Below, piece after piece: positions 26,101 through 34,518 of a stretch of DNA of 64,000 nucleotides. How positions within the stretch are numbered: position 1 is the stretch's first letter; the number at the start of each line of letters is the position of its first letter. A program made the translations under genes and the position numbers. The DNA is taken from assembly GCA_020638695.1 (NCBI GenBank), contig JACKIB010000005.1, positions 186,001 through 250,000 on the forward strand, in the 5' to 3' direction. The notes beneath the pieces are model-generated. The model was given only the letters and a program-made list of their open reading frames with translations. It was not told the origin of the DNA and made no database searches. This stretch comes from Planctomycetota bacterium. Lineage in GTDB: Bacteria > Planctomycetota > UBA1135 > UBA2386.

Positions 26101-26287
26101 AGACGTTGAGGTTGGGGGTCGTCATCCCGTCGCCCATGAACGTCAAGGGCAACCGAATCAGCGCCAGCGTGCCGACCAGCACCAGGGCCAGGGTCAGCAT
26201 CGCGGTGAGTACCGGCCGGTCGACCAGCAAGCCGAACAGTCCGCCGCGCGGGCTCGTGTCGTTCGGCGAGTCGGTTGCGGGGTTCAT
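23135..26287 (-). CDS. RND efflux pump permease, second subunit
   Basis: 1050 aa of the hydrophobe/amphiphile RND exporter family, inner membrane, proton driven. It shows the duplicated layout: TM1 at about 23-47, a porter domain, TM2-6 at about 350-490, a second porter domain and TM8-12 at the end. The proton-relay Asp is in GMTLAVGMVVDNS (Asp412). The start overlaps the previous pump subunit by ATGA at 26287. Two adjacent RND genes with one adaptor resemble MdtB/MdtC-type heteromeric pumps. No outer membrane channel gene is nearby. Substrates are unknown. Confidence 0.95.
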   Translation of the reverse strand: MNPATDSPNDTSPRGGLFGLLVDRPVLTAMLTLALVLVGTLALIRLPLTFMGDGMTTPNLNVWVPITQARSPRESEDKVARPTEEMLRTIPGIRRVRSQCHSSGVRIRVELDQRLDPSLAAAEIRDRIQRAMLEWPEGVDRYFTWREDGSSAPLVFFQILTPEDNSEWQAKVENVITPRIEAVDGVGRVDIFGMRSESVRIWFDRDKLFAHRIDYRNLLRRLAEDNVTEPAGELEGRHERVILRVDSRFRSLVDIEEYPVRPGVRIKDIARVVRDRRSSSQFSRFNERFTFTGSIRGTSDANPVATSARIRAAAEELKADPRLSGIDFRYLFDQGQFIESSLDSLLQSTFKGGLLALVMLFLFLHSFRSTLVIGLSIPLTLLAVAGYLFFTGDSLNILTMTGMTLAVGMVVDNSVVVLENIQRRRREGLALREACITGAQEMGLAVTMATLTTVVVFLPVIFMGASGRVRAMFSSVGVPLSVALLSSLFVALLLLPSGVRTIGGVGPGAEFRFGRWSPVHLLTAATLRVVNPSLRFRYPILILAVLYVGLIAAKVLPLPLPKLDFESGDKNPFRGSDVTIHLELPKGLNDADVHREVLLLERSLLDHKAEWQIDSISCRYGRRSIQLNLMLQSGVKPAQHADFARRIRAGLPRRPGIKQTVGGDANDNRGTEEQDMRNFVVRLRGRDSEHLAVLGLELQGLLAKHPQVEMVEVAAVTDNAEAIVDVDRNRLQELGVAPEALFGTVRGGLQGRDLTRFEEEGHEVPLVAQFDDNETPTLHDLRETLVFSNRGSRQRLGDMARIEFRKTMDNIARDNGRTTVTVLGRRAEGIGPKQFSATLRGIMSKFALPRGYEWSEDSMTQQTSAQIAELMQAGLLSVVLVFLLMGILFESLILPLAILVTIVFAALGGEWSLYLFHGSIDPMAITGLILLAGVVVNNGIVLLDCIERLRRDGVPRDVAIDQGIRIRLRPIVMTAATTVVGLLPMAIFGETSGQGVNYVSLSITVSGGLTLCTLFTAPAVSVAYAILDDFRSWIRSTVHTTLAPTPTARD

Positions 26288-29200
26288 GCCTTGCGGTCGG
26301 TGAGCGAGTAGACCACGGGAATGACCACCAGGGTCAACAGCGTCGCGACCGACAGGCCGGTGACCACCACGACCGCCATCGGTGCGCGCAGCTCGACGCC
26401 CTCGCCGCTGCCCATCCAGCCGGTCAGCGGCAGCAGCCCCAGCACGGTAGTCATCGTGGTCATCAGCACCGGCCGCAGGCGTCGCGTGCTGCCGTCGACG
26501 ATTGCCCGCAGCTTGTCCTGGCCGGCGGCGCGCAGCTGATTGATCTGGTCGATCAGGATGATCGCGTTGTTGACCACGATACCCGCCAGCACGATCGCGC
26601 CGAGGAACACGATCACCGACAGGGGCATCGCCAGGGTTTCGAGGGTGAAGATCACCCCGACGAACGCCAACGGCAGCGTGAGCAGGATCACGAACGGCTG
26701 CACCAGGCTCTCGAACTGGCTGGCCATCACGATGTAGACCAGGAACACCGCCAGCAGCAGCGCCATCGTCAAGCTGTGCAGGCTGCGTTCCTTCTCCTCC
26801 TTCTGCCCGCCGACCCGCAAGGTCACGCCGCGCGGCAGGTCGAGGCCGCTGAGTTCGACCTCGAGCGCCTCGTGGGTGTGCCCGAGATCGAAGCCGCTGA
26901 GCGTCGCCTGGACCTCTGCACCGCGCAGGTTGCCGATGCGGCGGATCTCGCTGGGGCCTTCCCGGCGGTGCAGCTCGGCGACGCTGGCCAGCGGGATCGG
27001 TGGGTTGCCGTTGGGGTTGACGTTCAGCTCCAGCAGCTGCGGCAGGGTGTGCAGGCCGGCCCGGTCGACCCGCACCAGCATGTCGATCTTGCGCTCGCGC
27101 TCGGCGAACAGCGTGGGGATCGCACCCTGTACCTTGTTCTGCACGAGCCCCGTCACCATCCGCGCCTCGAGCTTGAGGGCGGCCAGCTTGTCGCGGTCGA
27201 GCTTGATCGAGACCTCGGAGTTGCCGCGTTGCAGCGTCGAGCGGACGTCGCGCAGGCCGGGGACGCGGGCCATCACCTCCTGGACGCGGTCGCAGACGCG
27301 GCGCAGTTGGAGGATGTCGCGGCCGAACACTTCGACCACGACCGGGGCGTTGAACGCCAGCACGCTGGGGTTGGCGAACCGGAAACTGCGCACGTCCGGG
27401 TGCAGGCGGACGATGCCGCGGATCTGCTCGCGCACCCGTTCCTCTTGGGTGGCGCGGTCACGCACCTGACGCAGAGTGACCAGGATGCGCGCCGAGTGCT
27501 CGCCCTGGTCCGAGTCGTTGAGCTCCTTCTTGTCGACGCCCGAGGCGAGGAACGTCCGCTCGACGTCGGCCAGCGCGTGGATCGCGCCTTCGATCTTCTG
27601 CAGCACCTCGTCGGTGCGCTCCACGGTGGCGTCGCGCGGCAGGAACGCGTCGAGGTAGAACTCACCTTGGTGGACCGCTGGCAGCAGCTCGTTGCCGAGT
27701 CGTCCGGTGCGCCAGGCTGCCGTCACGAGCAGCAGCAGGGCGCCGAGCAGGATCGGTGCGCGCAGCCGGAGGGCGCGGGTGAGGATCCGCGGATAGAGGG
27801 CCTCGAGCGCGCGGTACGAGATGTCGAACAGCTTGGTCAACGGCCACAGGAGCAGGCTCGCGGCGCCGAGCAGCAGAGCGCCGAGCAGCAGCACGGTCCC
27901 CAGCCAGAACCCGAGTACGCGCTGCGAGAAGCGGCCGAAGCCGGACAGGGCGGGATCGGGGCGCGGTCCGAGCAACAACGGCAGAACGACCGCGAGCAGC
28001 GGCACCGCGCTGGCGATCGCGGTGCGCATCGTCCCCTGGCTGCGTGCTGCAACGAACCCGAGGCCGGGCATCACGAGCAGTGCGATCAACCCGACTCCGT
28101 AGCGGCGCAAGAGAGTGCGCAGCGTCGGAGGCGAGCGGGTCTCGTCGCCGCGCGCCGCGAGCATCGGGATGACGAACAGCGCCACCAGCAGTGACATCAA
28201 CAGCGCGAACACCACCGTCAGCGCCTGATCGCGGAACAGCTGCCCGGCCACGCCTTCGACGAACACGATCGGGAAGAACACCGCCACCGTGGTCAGAGTA
28301 CTGGCGATCACCGCGCCGGCGACCTGGCCGACGCCGCGCACCGCCGAGGACTGCCGCGCCATGCCGTCCTCGCTGCAGCGGGTGATCGACTCCAGCACCA
28401 CGATCGAGTTGTCGACCAGCATGCCGACGCCCAGGGCCAGGCCACCCAGCGACATGATGTTCAGGTCGATGCCCGACATGAACATCGGCGCGAAGGTCGC
28501 CACCAGGCTGATCGGGATCGACACGAACAGGATAGCCGTGGCACGGAATCGGCGCAGGAACAGGTAGATCACCAGCATCGCCAGCAGGCCGCCGCCGAGC
28601 GCGCTGTCCCGCACCTCGCCGATCGACTTGCTGATGAACTTCGACTGGTCCTGCAGTAGCGCGATGTCGGCGCCGGCGGCGGCCGAGCGGAACGCCATGT
28701 AGTCGGTCATCGCCCGCACGCGCGCCCGCTTGCGGAACTCGGCCAGCCGCGCGTTTGCCTTGCTCCCCTTGCCGCCCTTGCTGTCGCCGCCGTCGTCCTT
28801 GGCGACCGGCGCTTCGACTCCGGCCGGCGCCGCCGCGGTCGCCTCGCGGTGCTTGCCCTCGGCGACGAACTTGCGCTGCTCCGCGGTGCCGAACACGCGC
28901 GCCTCGAGCTGGTTGCACAGCAGGACGATGTTGGCGCCCGCCTCCTTGTAGATGTCGAGCAGGACGCAGGGGCGTCCGTCGATGCGGCTGATCACCTCGC
29001 GGTCCTTGGCGACCCGTCGCACGCTGGCCACGTCGCGCAGCCGGATCGACACGTCGCCGCGGCGCAGCACGACCACGTCCTCGATCTCCTTCAGGGTCTT
29101 GAACTCGTTCAGCGCCCGCACCAAGTACTCGGTCTTCGCTTCCTCTACCGTGCCGGCGGCCGAGTTCAGGTTCTCCGCCTGCAGGCGGGCGCCGATGGTC

Positions 29201-29808
29201 TGGATGTCGATCCCGTAGAGCGTCAGCGCCTTCTCGTCGACCGCGATGCGGATCTCCTCCTCTTCGCCGCCGCGCACCTTCACCGCCGCCACGCCGTCGA
29301 TCTCCGACAGGTCCTGCTCGAGTTCCTCCTCGGCGATGCGCCGCAGGTCGATCAGCGGCATGTCGCCGGTCACCCCGAGCGTCATCACCGGGTCGAGACT
29401 CGGGTCGTAGCGCAACACCAACGGCCGTCCGGCGCCGGTCGGCAGGAACACCCGGTCGAGGCGTTCGCGCACGTCGGACACGGCGAACACCATGCGGGTG
29501 CCCCAGGCGAAGGTCAGCAGCACGTCGCTGACCCCGGGGCGGCTGATCGACACCACCCGCTGCACCCCGCTGATCACCGCGACCTGTTCCTGGATTCGCT
29601 CGCTGATCCGCTCCTCGATGTCCTGTGGGCTCGCGCCCGGGAGCTCGGTGCGGATGGTGAGGATCGGGTGGGTGATCTCCGGCAGGAGGTTCACCGGCAA
29701 CCGCGCGTAGCCGACCGCCCCGAACACGACCGAGGCGGCGACCAGCATGGTGATCGCGACCGGGCGGGTCGCGGTGAAGCCGAACAGGGAGCGCCTGCTG
29801 TCGGTCAT
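26284..29808 (-). CDS. RND efflux pump permease, first subunit
   Basis: 1174 aa, longer than the usual 1020-1050. TM1 is at about 15-36, the proton-relay Asp466 is in GLALGVGMLVDNS, and the porter and funnel domains are in the normal order. Extra length comes from a charged, Gly/Ala/Lys-rich insert at about 313-365 (KDDGGDSKGGKGSK) before TM2 and an extended segment at about 555-700 between the two halves with additional hydrophobic stretches. It is second in the operon after the adaptor. An A repeat fills the whole gap between adaptor and this gene, and no strong ribosome binding site is seen before the ATG at 29808. Confidence 0.95.
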   Translation of the reverse strand: MTDSRRSLFGFTATRPVAITMLVAASVVFGAVGYARLPVNLLPEITHPILTIRTELPGASPQDIEERISERIQEQVAVISGVQRVVSISRPGVSDVLLTFAWGTRMVFAVSDVRERLDRVFLPTGAGRPLVLRYDPSLDPVMTLGVTGDMPLIDLRRIAEEELEQDLSEIDGVAAVKVRGGEEEEIRIAVDEKALTLYGIDIQTIGARLQAENLNSAAGTVEEAKTEYLVRALNEFKTLKEIEDVVVLRRGDVSIRLRDVASVRRVAKDREVISRIDGRPCVLLDIYKEAGANIVLLCNQLEARVFGTAEQRKFVAEGKHREATAAAPAGVEAPVAKDDGGDSKGGKGSKANARLAEFRKRARVRAMTDYMAFRSAAAGADIALLQDQSKFISKSIGEVRDSALGGGLLAMLVIYLFLRRFRATAILFVSIPISLVATFAPMFMSGIDLNIMSLGGLALGVGMLVDNSIVVLESITRCSEDGMARQSSAVRGVGQVAGAVIASTLTTVAVFFPIVFVEGVAGQLFRDQALTVVFALLMSLLVALFVIPMLAARGDETRSPPTLRTLLRRYGVGLIALLVMPGLGFVAARSQGTMRTAIASAVPLLAVVLPLLLGPRPDPALSGFGRFSQRVLGFWLGTVLLLGALLLGAASLLLWPLTKLFDISYRALEALYPRILTRALRLRAPILLGALLLLVTAAWRTGRLGNELLPAVHQGEFYLDAFLPRDATVERTDEVLQKIEGAIHALADVERTFLASGVDKKELNDSDQGEHSARILVTLRQVRDRATQEERVREQIRGIVRLHPDVRSFRFANPSVLAFNAPVVVEVFGRDILQLRRVCDRVQEVMARVPGLRDVRSTLQRGNSEVSIKLDRDKLAALKLEARMVTGLVQNKVQGAIPTLFAERERKIDMLVRVDRAGLHTLPQLLELNVNPNGNPPIPLASVAELHRREGPSEIRRIGNLRGAEVQATLSGFDLGHTHEALEVELSGLDLPRGVTLRVGGQKEEKERSLHSLTMALLLAVFLVYIVMASQFESLVQPFVILLTLPLAFVGVIFTLETLAMPLSVIVFLGAIVLAGIVVNNAIILIDQINQLRAAGQDKLRAIVDGSTRRLRPVLMTTMTTVLGLLPLTGWMGSGEGVELRAPMAVVVVTGLSVATLLTLVVIPVVYSLTDRKA

Positions 29809-29810
29809 CG

Positions 29811-29978
29811 CCGGGAGTCTGCGCCACAGAAGGGCGATTCAGGGGGCTCGTGGATTTCGGCGCAGGTCGCCGCCCGAAAACACAGCCGAATTGGTGGATT
29901 CGGCGAGGATTTCGGGGGGTGACAGGTGCTGGAAGGCGCGGATCTCATGGGTTGTCATTCTGTGGCGCAGACTCCTAG
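29811..29978 (+). repeat. A-type repeat (MITE-like) inside the RND operon
   Basis: 168 bp, ends CCGGGAGTCTGCGCCACAG and the perfect TTCTGTGGCGCAGACTCCTAG-type complement on the right. The left terminal CTAG has changed to CCGG, and the right one is intact. The element starts 2 bp from the first pump gene and supplies the TAG stop (29977-29975) of the adaptor gene, so it is the entire intergenic region. Confidence 0.92.
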
Positions 29979-31246
29979 CCCTTGCTGATCTCGACCTCGG
30001 TCTGGTCGCGGAGATCCTGGTGGCCGCTGACGATCACCAGGTCGCCGACCTGCAGTCGTTTGGCGCCGCGGTTCTTCACCTCGATCGCGTCTTCGGTCTC
30101 GATGCCGGCTTCCAACCGCAGCCGCCGCGCCTTGCCCTTGTTGCCGTCGGGCTCGCGGACGAAGAACACCACGCGGTCGTCGCCGTCCGCCAGCACGGCG
30201 GTCTTCGGCACCAGGATCGCGTCGCGGTTGTCCTCGGTGAGGATCTGCGCGCGGATGTAGAGGCCCGGGCGCAGGTCCTTGGCATCGGCCTCGACCACCC
30301 GCACGCGGATCTTGAACGAGCCGGTGTCGCGGTCGACCACCGGGCTGATCAGGTCCACCGTGGCGTGGAACTTCCGGTCGCCGTAGGCATCGGTGGTGAA
30401 CACCACCCGCTTCGCCTGCTCGACCAGCCCGAGTTCGCGCTGCGGGCGATCGAGGTACGACACCAACCGCGAGGTGTCGGTGACCTCGAACAGCGGGTTG
30501 GTTGTGCTGATCACCTCGCCACCCTTGACCTGACGCTTGGCGACCACCCCGGAAATCGGCGCGAGGATGCGGTGTTCGGCCAGCCGGATCCGCACCTCGG
30601 CCTGGCGGGCTTCGAGCTCCTGGATCGCCTGCGCCGCCGCGTCGATGTCGAGCTTGGCCTTGCGGGTGTTGAACTGCGCCACCCGGTGGGCGTCGATCGC
30701 CCGATTCTTGGCATAACGGGCATCGTCGAGGTCCTTGGGTGAGATCAGGTCCTTCTCCAGGCCCTCCAGTCGACCGAGGTCCGCGATGGTCTTCTGCAGC
30801 TCGAGCTGCGCCTGACTCTCGCGGTGCTGCATCGCTTCGTGCTCGAGCTTGGCGAGTTGGTGGCGGACGCGCTTCTCGGCCAGCTGCACTTCCACCTGCC
30901 GCAGGCTCGCCTTCACCTCGGCGTCGTCCAGCTCGGCGAGCAAGGCACCCCGCTCCACTCGGTTGCCCTCGTCGATCTTGACCGGCAACACGCGGCCCGC
31001 CACGCGGGCGAACACCGTCACGGTGTGCTCGGCTTCCAGGTAAGCGGTCGTCTCGATCTTCTGCTGGACCGGGACCATGCGGACCGGCTCGCAGCGGACC
31101 AGCGGTATGCGCTCGGGGTCGGCACCCTTGACCTTGGCTTCGACCTTGGCGGTCGTCCCGGGCCGGCATCCGGCGACCAGCAGCGACAGCGTCAGCACGG
31201 TCAGGCAGCGCAGTGGGGGAAACAGCTCGGGTCGGGGCATGGGCAT
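29975..31246 (-). CDS. RND efflux adaptor (membrane fusion protein)
   Basis: 423 aa from ATG 31246 (a second ATG two codons on is possible). A lipoprotein signal (LTLSLLVAGC, Cys27) anchors it in the inner membrane. Lipoyl halves (VTVFARVAGRVLPVKIDEGN and ILAPISGVVAKRQVKGGEVI) flank a long alpha-helical hairpin at about 100-210. Beta-barrel and membrane-proximal domains follow. The protein would link the pump to an outer membrane channel. The stop codon belongs to the A repeat, so the last residues (EISKG) end exactly at the element border. Upstream, at 31351-31390, lies a fragment of a B repeat. Confidence 0.93.
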   Translation of the reverse strand: MPMPRPELFPPLRCLTVLTLSLLVAGCRPGTTAKVEAKVKGADPERIPLVRCEPVRMVPVQQKIETTAYLEAEHTVTVFARVAGRVLPVKIDEGNRVERGALLAELDDAEVKASLRQVEVQLAEKRVRHQLAKLEHEAMQHRESQAQLELQKTIADLGRLEGLEKDLISPKDLDDARYAKNRAIDAHRVAQFNTRKAKLDIDAAAQAIQELEARQAEVRIRLAEHRILAPISGVVAKRQVKGGEVISTTNPLFEVTDTSRLVSYLDRPQRELGLVEQAKRVVFTTDAYGDRKFHATVDLISPVVDRDTGSFKIRVRVVEADAKDLRPGLYIRAQILTEDNRDAILVPKTAVLADGDDRVVFFVREPDGNKGKARRLRLEAGIETEDAIEVKNRGAKRLQVGDLVIVSGHQDLRDQTEVEISKG

Positions 31247-31350
31247 CGGGGCACGGGCACGCGGGGGCACGGCGTCATCCGCACGGGGGCGTGTCCGCGA
31301 GGCGAACGAAGGTTGCTGCCGGCGCGCGGCGCCAGGCGCTCTCGGCGGAA

Positions 31351-31390
31351 CTTTGCGCGATCGCGGCAGCTGGGTCATGAAGAATCCGGG
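31351..31390 (-). repeat. B-type repeat end fragment
   Basis: Read on the minus strand: CCCGGATTCTTCATGACC, then CAGCTGCCGCGATCGCGCAA. This is the terminal 40 bp of the B family, after which similarity stops. It lies in the divergent space between the RND operon and moeA. Confidence 0.65.
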
Positions 31391-31489
31391 TCGACTGTCG
31401 ACGCTCCGACGTGGCCTGACTACGTCCCAGGCCGCTGCGCGAACGGAAGTTTCCCGTGCCGCGGGCGGCCGCCGCGCTACGGTCCGGAG

Positions 31490-32752
31490 ATGGCCGAGCT
31501 GATCACCTTGGAGCAAGCCCGACAACGGGTTCGCGCCGCCGCCGACACCCTGGTGGAGTTCGCTTCCGTGTCGCTGCTGGATGCGGTCGGTCACCGCCTC
31601 GCGGAGGACCATCACGCCGCCGGCCCGTGGCCCGCCACGGACCGCGCAGCGATGGATGGCTACGCGGTGCGGGCCGGTGGCGGCGGGTTGGCCGAGGGTA
31701 CCCGATTGCGGGTGGTCGGCGCCTGTCCTGCGGGGCAGACGTTCTCGGGAACGGTAGCCGACGGACAGTGCATCCGGATCATGACGGGCGCCAGCGTGCC
31801 AGCCGTGGTCGACGCGGTGGTTCCGGTGGAGGCCACCAGCGGGTATGTCGAGGTCGGCGGCGAGGTCGAGCTGCGCGGGACGGCGCGGCGCGGTGCCAAC
31901 ATCCGGCCGGCCGGCTCCGAGGTCGCCGCCGGCCAACGGGTGCTGCGGAGTGGTCAGCGCATCGGTCCTGCCGAGGTGGGCGCGCTGGCCGCGCTCGGCG
32001 TGGATCCGGTGCCGGTGTTCCGCCGCCCGGTGGTGGCGATCCTCGCCACCGGGGACGAGGTGGTGCCGATCGACGTCGAGCCCACACCCTGGCAGGTGCG
32101 CAACTCGAACGCGTACGCGCTGGCCGCGCAGGTCACCGCCGCCGGAGGCGCGCCGCTGCTGCTCGGCATCGCCGCCGACACCGAGGAGGCGCTGCGCGCC
32201 AAGTTGACCGAAGGGCTGGAACGCGCCGACGTGCTGTTGACCATCGGTGGAGTGTCGAAAGGAACCCACGATCTGGTCCATCGCCTGCTCGAGCAGCTCG
32301 GGGTGGAGAAGGTGTTCCACGGCGTGCGGCTGAAGCCGGGCAAGCCGGTGTTCTTCGGCACGCAGTGGCGGCGCGGCGCCGGCGAGATCACGCGCTTGCC
32401 GGCGCGCCGGTTCGTGTTCGGCCTGCCCGGCAACCCGGCGTCGACCTTCACCGTGTTCGACCTGTTGGTCGTCCCGCTGCTCGGGCAGCTGGCGGGCGCG
32501 TGCGATGTGCCCGAGCCGCTGCGCGCGCGCGTCGGCGGGTTGCCATTCCGCCAGGATGTGCGGCTCCAAGCCGTGCCGGCGCGCCTGCGCACCGACGGCG
32601 AAGGCGTGTTGTGGGCCGACCTCGGTCCATCCAAACCGAGCGGCGATCCGTTCGGGTTGCTGGACGCGACCGGCTACGCGCTGGTGGCGCCGGAGCATGC
32701 TCCGAGCGCGGACGGGACGGTTGAGATCTGTCCGTACGGCGGCGGCGCATGA
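31490..32752 (+). CDS. moeA: Molybdopterin molybdotransferase
   Basis: 420 aa from ATG 31490 (MAELITLEQARQRV); the frame is open far upstream but without coding character. It inserts molybdate into adenylylated molybdopterin to form the molybdenum cofactor. Family marks: DRAAMDGYAV near residue 50, IRIMTGASVP near 97, ILATGDEVV near 183, the MoCF domain GGVSKGTHD near 252 and LPGNPAS near 308. Length is normal. It overlaps the next gene by 4 bp (ATGA). No other molybdopterin genes are in view. Confidence 0.95.
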   Translation: MAELITLEQARQRVRAAADTLVEFASVSLLDAVGHRLAEDHHAAGPWPATDRAAMDGYAVRAGGGGLAEGTRLRVVGACPAGQTFSGTVADGQCIRIMTGASVPAVVDAVVPVEATSGYVEVGGEVELRGTARRGANIRPAGSEVAAGQRVLRSGQRIGPAEVGALAALGVDPVPVFRRPVVAILATGDEVVPIDVEPTPWQVRNSNAYALAAQVTAAGGAPLLLGIAADTEEALRAKLTEGLERADVLLTIGGVSKGTHDLVHRLLEQLGVEKVFHGVRLKPGKPVFFGTQWRRGAGEITRLPARRFVFGLPGNPASTFTVFDLLVVPLLGQLAGACDVPEPLRARVGGLPFRQDVRLQAVPARLRTDGEGVLWADLGPSKPSGDPFGLLDATGYALVAPEHAPSADGTVEICPYGGGA

Positions 32753-34332
32753 CGGTGGGGCCCGCGGTCGTCGCGGTGGCGTGCCTTTGCGCCGCCGCGC
32801 CTCCGGGGTGGTTCCCCGGCGCCGGGCTGCTGGTGTTCCCCGGCTGGATGGCCTTCTACTGGCTCGTGCGGGCCGAGGGGCTGCGTCGCCGCGGCCTGGC
32901 GATCTACGTGGTCGGGTTGGTGCACATGTTGGTGTTCTCCGCCTCGGTGCGCTTCGTCCTGCTGCCTGCCTACCTGGCGATCGGGTTGGTCGGGGGGCTG
33001 TACTACTCGGTCTGCGCGGTGTGGACCCGCAGCCTGGCGAGGGTCGTGCCAGGGCCGTTGGCGTTCGCGCTCGCGCTCGCCGGAACGCACTGGGCCCGGG
33101 CACACTTCACCGAGATCCAGTACCCGCACGGCCAGCCGGTGCACTGTCTCTATTCCATGCCTTGGCTGCTGGGCAGCTTGCAGTGGGGTAGTGAGCTACT
33201 CGGCAACCTGCTGATCGGCGCACTCGCGGCGGCGGGTGTCGACCTGCTGCGGCGGCCGGCGGGTGGGGCGTCGCGGCGACGCGCGGCGTGGGTAGCCGCG
33301 GGGGTCGTCGGGGTCGCCGCACTCGCCAGCAGTCTGTCGCCGCGCGGCGCCATCACCGCGGACGCGCCGGAGAAGGTCTCCCTGCTGCTGCTCGAGCCGC
33401 GGTTCGGAGCCGACGTGTTCTTCTCGCGTCGGTTCGAGCCGCTGCTCGCACCTCGGGTCGTAGTGGCCACGAACGCCGAGCTCGCCCGCGGCGCGCCGCC
33501 CGATCTGGTGGTGTGGCCGGAGTCGATCCTGATGCACCTCGCAGTGTTGGAGGACGGATTGCCGCGGGTGCGCTGGCGGCCGGAGGCCACCGAGTTGCGT
33601 TTGCCGCCCGCCACCCGGCTGCTGGCGGGCAGCATGCTGCTGCGCGAACCCAGGGACCCTGCGCCGTGGGTGCTGGGCCTGCTCACCGATGCGCGCGGGA
33701 ACTACCTGGACCACCACGAGAAGCGGCGGCGCGTGCCCGGTGGCGAGCACGCGCCGTTCCTCGACCTGCTGCCGGGCGCGGTGGCAGATTGGATCCGGGC
33801 CAGCTTCGAGAACGCGTTCGGCGTGCCCGTGCAGGAGATCTCGCCGGGACGGAGCCGGCCGCCCCTGCGCACCGGATCCGGTGTGCCATTCGGCGCGATG
33901 GTCTGTTTCGACAACGCATTCCCGGAGCCGACGGAAGACCTGGTGCGGCAGGGTGCACGCTTTCTTGTCGTGCTGTCGAACGAAGCCTGGTACCGCGGGG
34001 GCGCCGAGCTCGATCAGATGGTGGCGATGACCGTCTGCCGAGCGATCGAGTGCGGCATCGGGATCGCCCGCTGCACGGTCGATGGCGCGACCGCAGTGGT
34101 CACCCCGGACGGGCGGGTCGCGGCGTCGTTGCCGTGGCCCGGCCCGCCGGAGGCCAGCGGATTTCTGCGCTACGATCTGCCGCTGCCCCCGGTCGGCCAG
34201 CCCGCGGTGCCACCGCTCCATCGCCTGCTGGTATGGCTGCTCGCGGTCGCGGCTCTCGCCCTGCTCCCACCGGTGTGGGGATCGTGCGGTAGACTGTTCC
34301 GGCGCCGGTCTGAGCCGGCGACAACACGCTGA
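32749..34332 (+). CDS. lnt: Apolipoprotein N-acyltransferase-like protein
   Basis: 527 aa. Several N-terminal membrane helices (to about residue 195) are followed by a periplasmic nitrilase-type domain. The catalytic triad of the family can be placed: Glu258 in VVWPES, Lys325 in HHEKRRRVPGGE and Cys386 in MVCFDNAFPE. Lnt N-acylates the lipid-modified Cys of lipoproteins. The spacing and PxGE loop fit Lnt, but the overall sequence is divergent and FDNAFPE replaces the usual CYE context, so another membrane nitrilase acyltransferase is possible. It is translationally coupled to moeA by ATGA. Confidence 0.85.
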   Translation: MTVGPAVVAVACLCAAAPPGWFPGAGLLVFPGWMAFYWLVRAEGLRRRGLAIYVVGLVHMLVFSASVRFVLLPAYLAIGLVGGLYYSVCAVWTRSLARVVPGPLAFALALAGTHWARAHFTEIQYPHGQPVHCLYSMPWLLGSLQWGSELLGNLLIGALAAAGVDLLRRPAGGASRRRAAWVAAGVVGVAALASSLSPRGAITADAPEKVSLLLLEPRFGADVFFSRRFEPLLAPRVVVATNAELARGAPPDLVVWPESILMHLAVLEDGLPRVRWRPEATELRLPPATRLLAGSMLLREPRDPAPWVLGLLTDARGNYLDHHEKRRRVPGGEHAPFLDLLPGAVADWIRASFENAFGVPVQEISPGRSRPPLRTGSGVPFGAMVCFDNAFPEPTEDLVRQGARFLVVLSNEAWYRGGAELDQMVAMTVCRAIECGIGIARCTVDGATAVVTPDGRVAASLPWPGPPEASGFLRYDLPLPPVGQPAVPPLHRLLVWLLAVAALALLPPVWGSCGRLFRRRSEPATTR

Positions 34333-34354
34333 CTCGAAGTGGACCGAGCGGTCC

Positions 34355-34382
34355 TTGACGGGACAGGGTAAGCAGTTAGCAT
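34355..34382 (+). promoter_or_regulatory. Sigma-70-type promoter
   Basis: TTGACG and TAGCAT separated by 16 bp, 136 bp upstream of the coiled-coil gene at 34519. It is the best promoter match in the window, and it follows a GC hairpin in the last codons of the Lnt-like gene (34303-34320). Confidence 0.65.
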
Positions 34383-34518
34383 CCAGGCTCCCAGTCGGGG
34401 AGCTTCTCGCACTGTGAACCCCCCGTCGATTCGTGGTCGGCCGACCTGAATCCTTGCACCTGAAACGTCCCAACCCCCGGCTCGCACGCCGGCCAGCCCA
34501 CCCCTACTCGGAGTCACG

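Noticed and set aside
23951..26311. Plus-strand open frame of 786 codons opposite the second RND pump gene
   Set aside because: Composition is rich in His, Gln, Arg and Asp, as expected for the shadow of a GC-rich gene on the other strand. The minus-strand pump has full family motifs.
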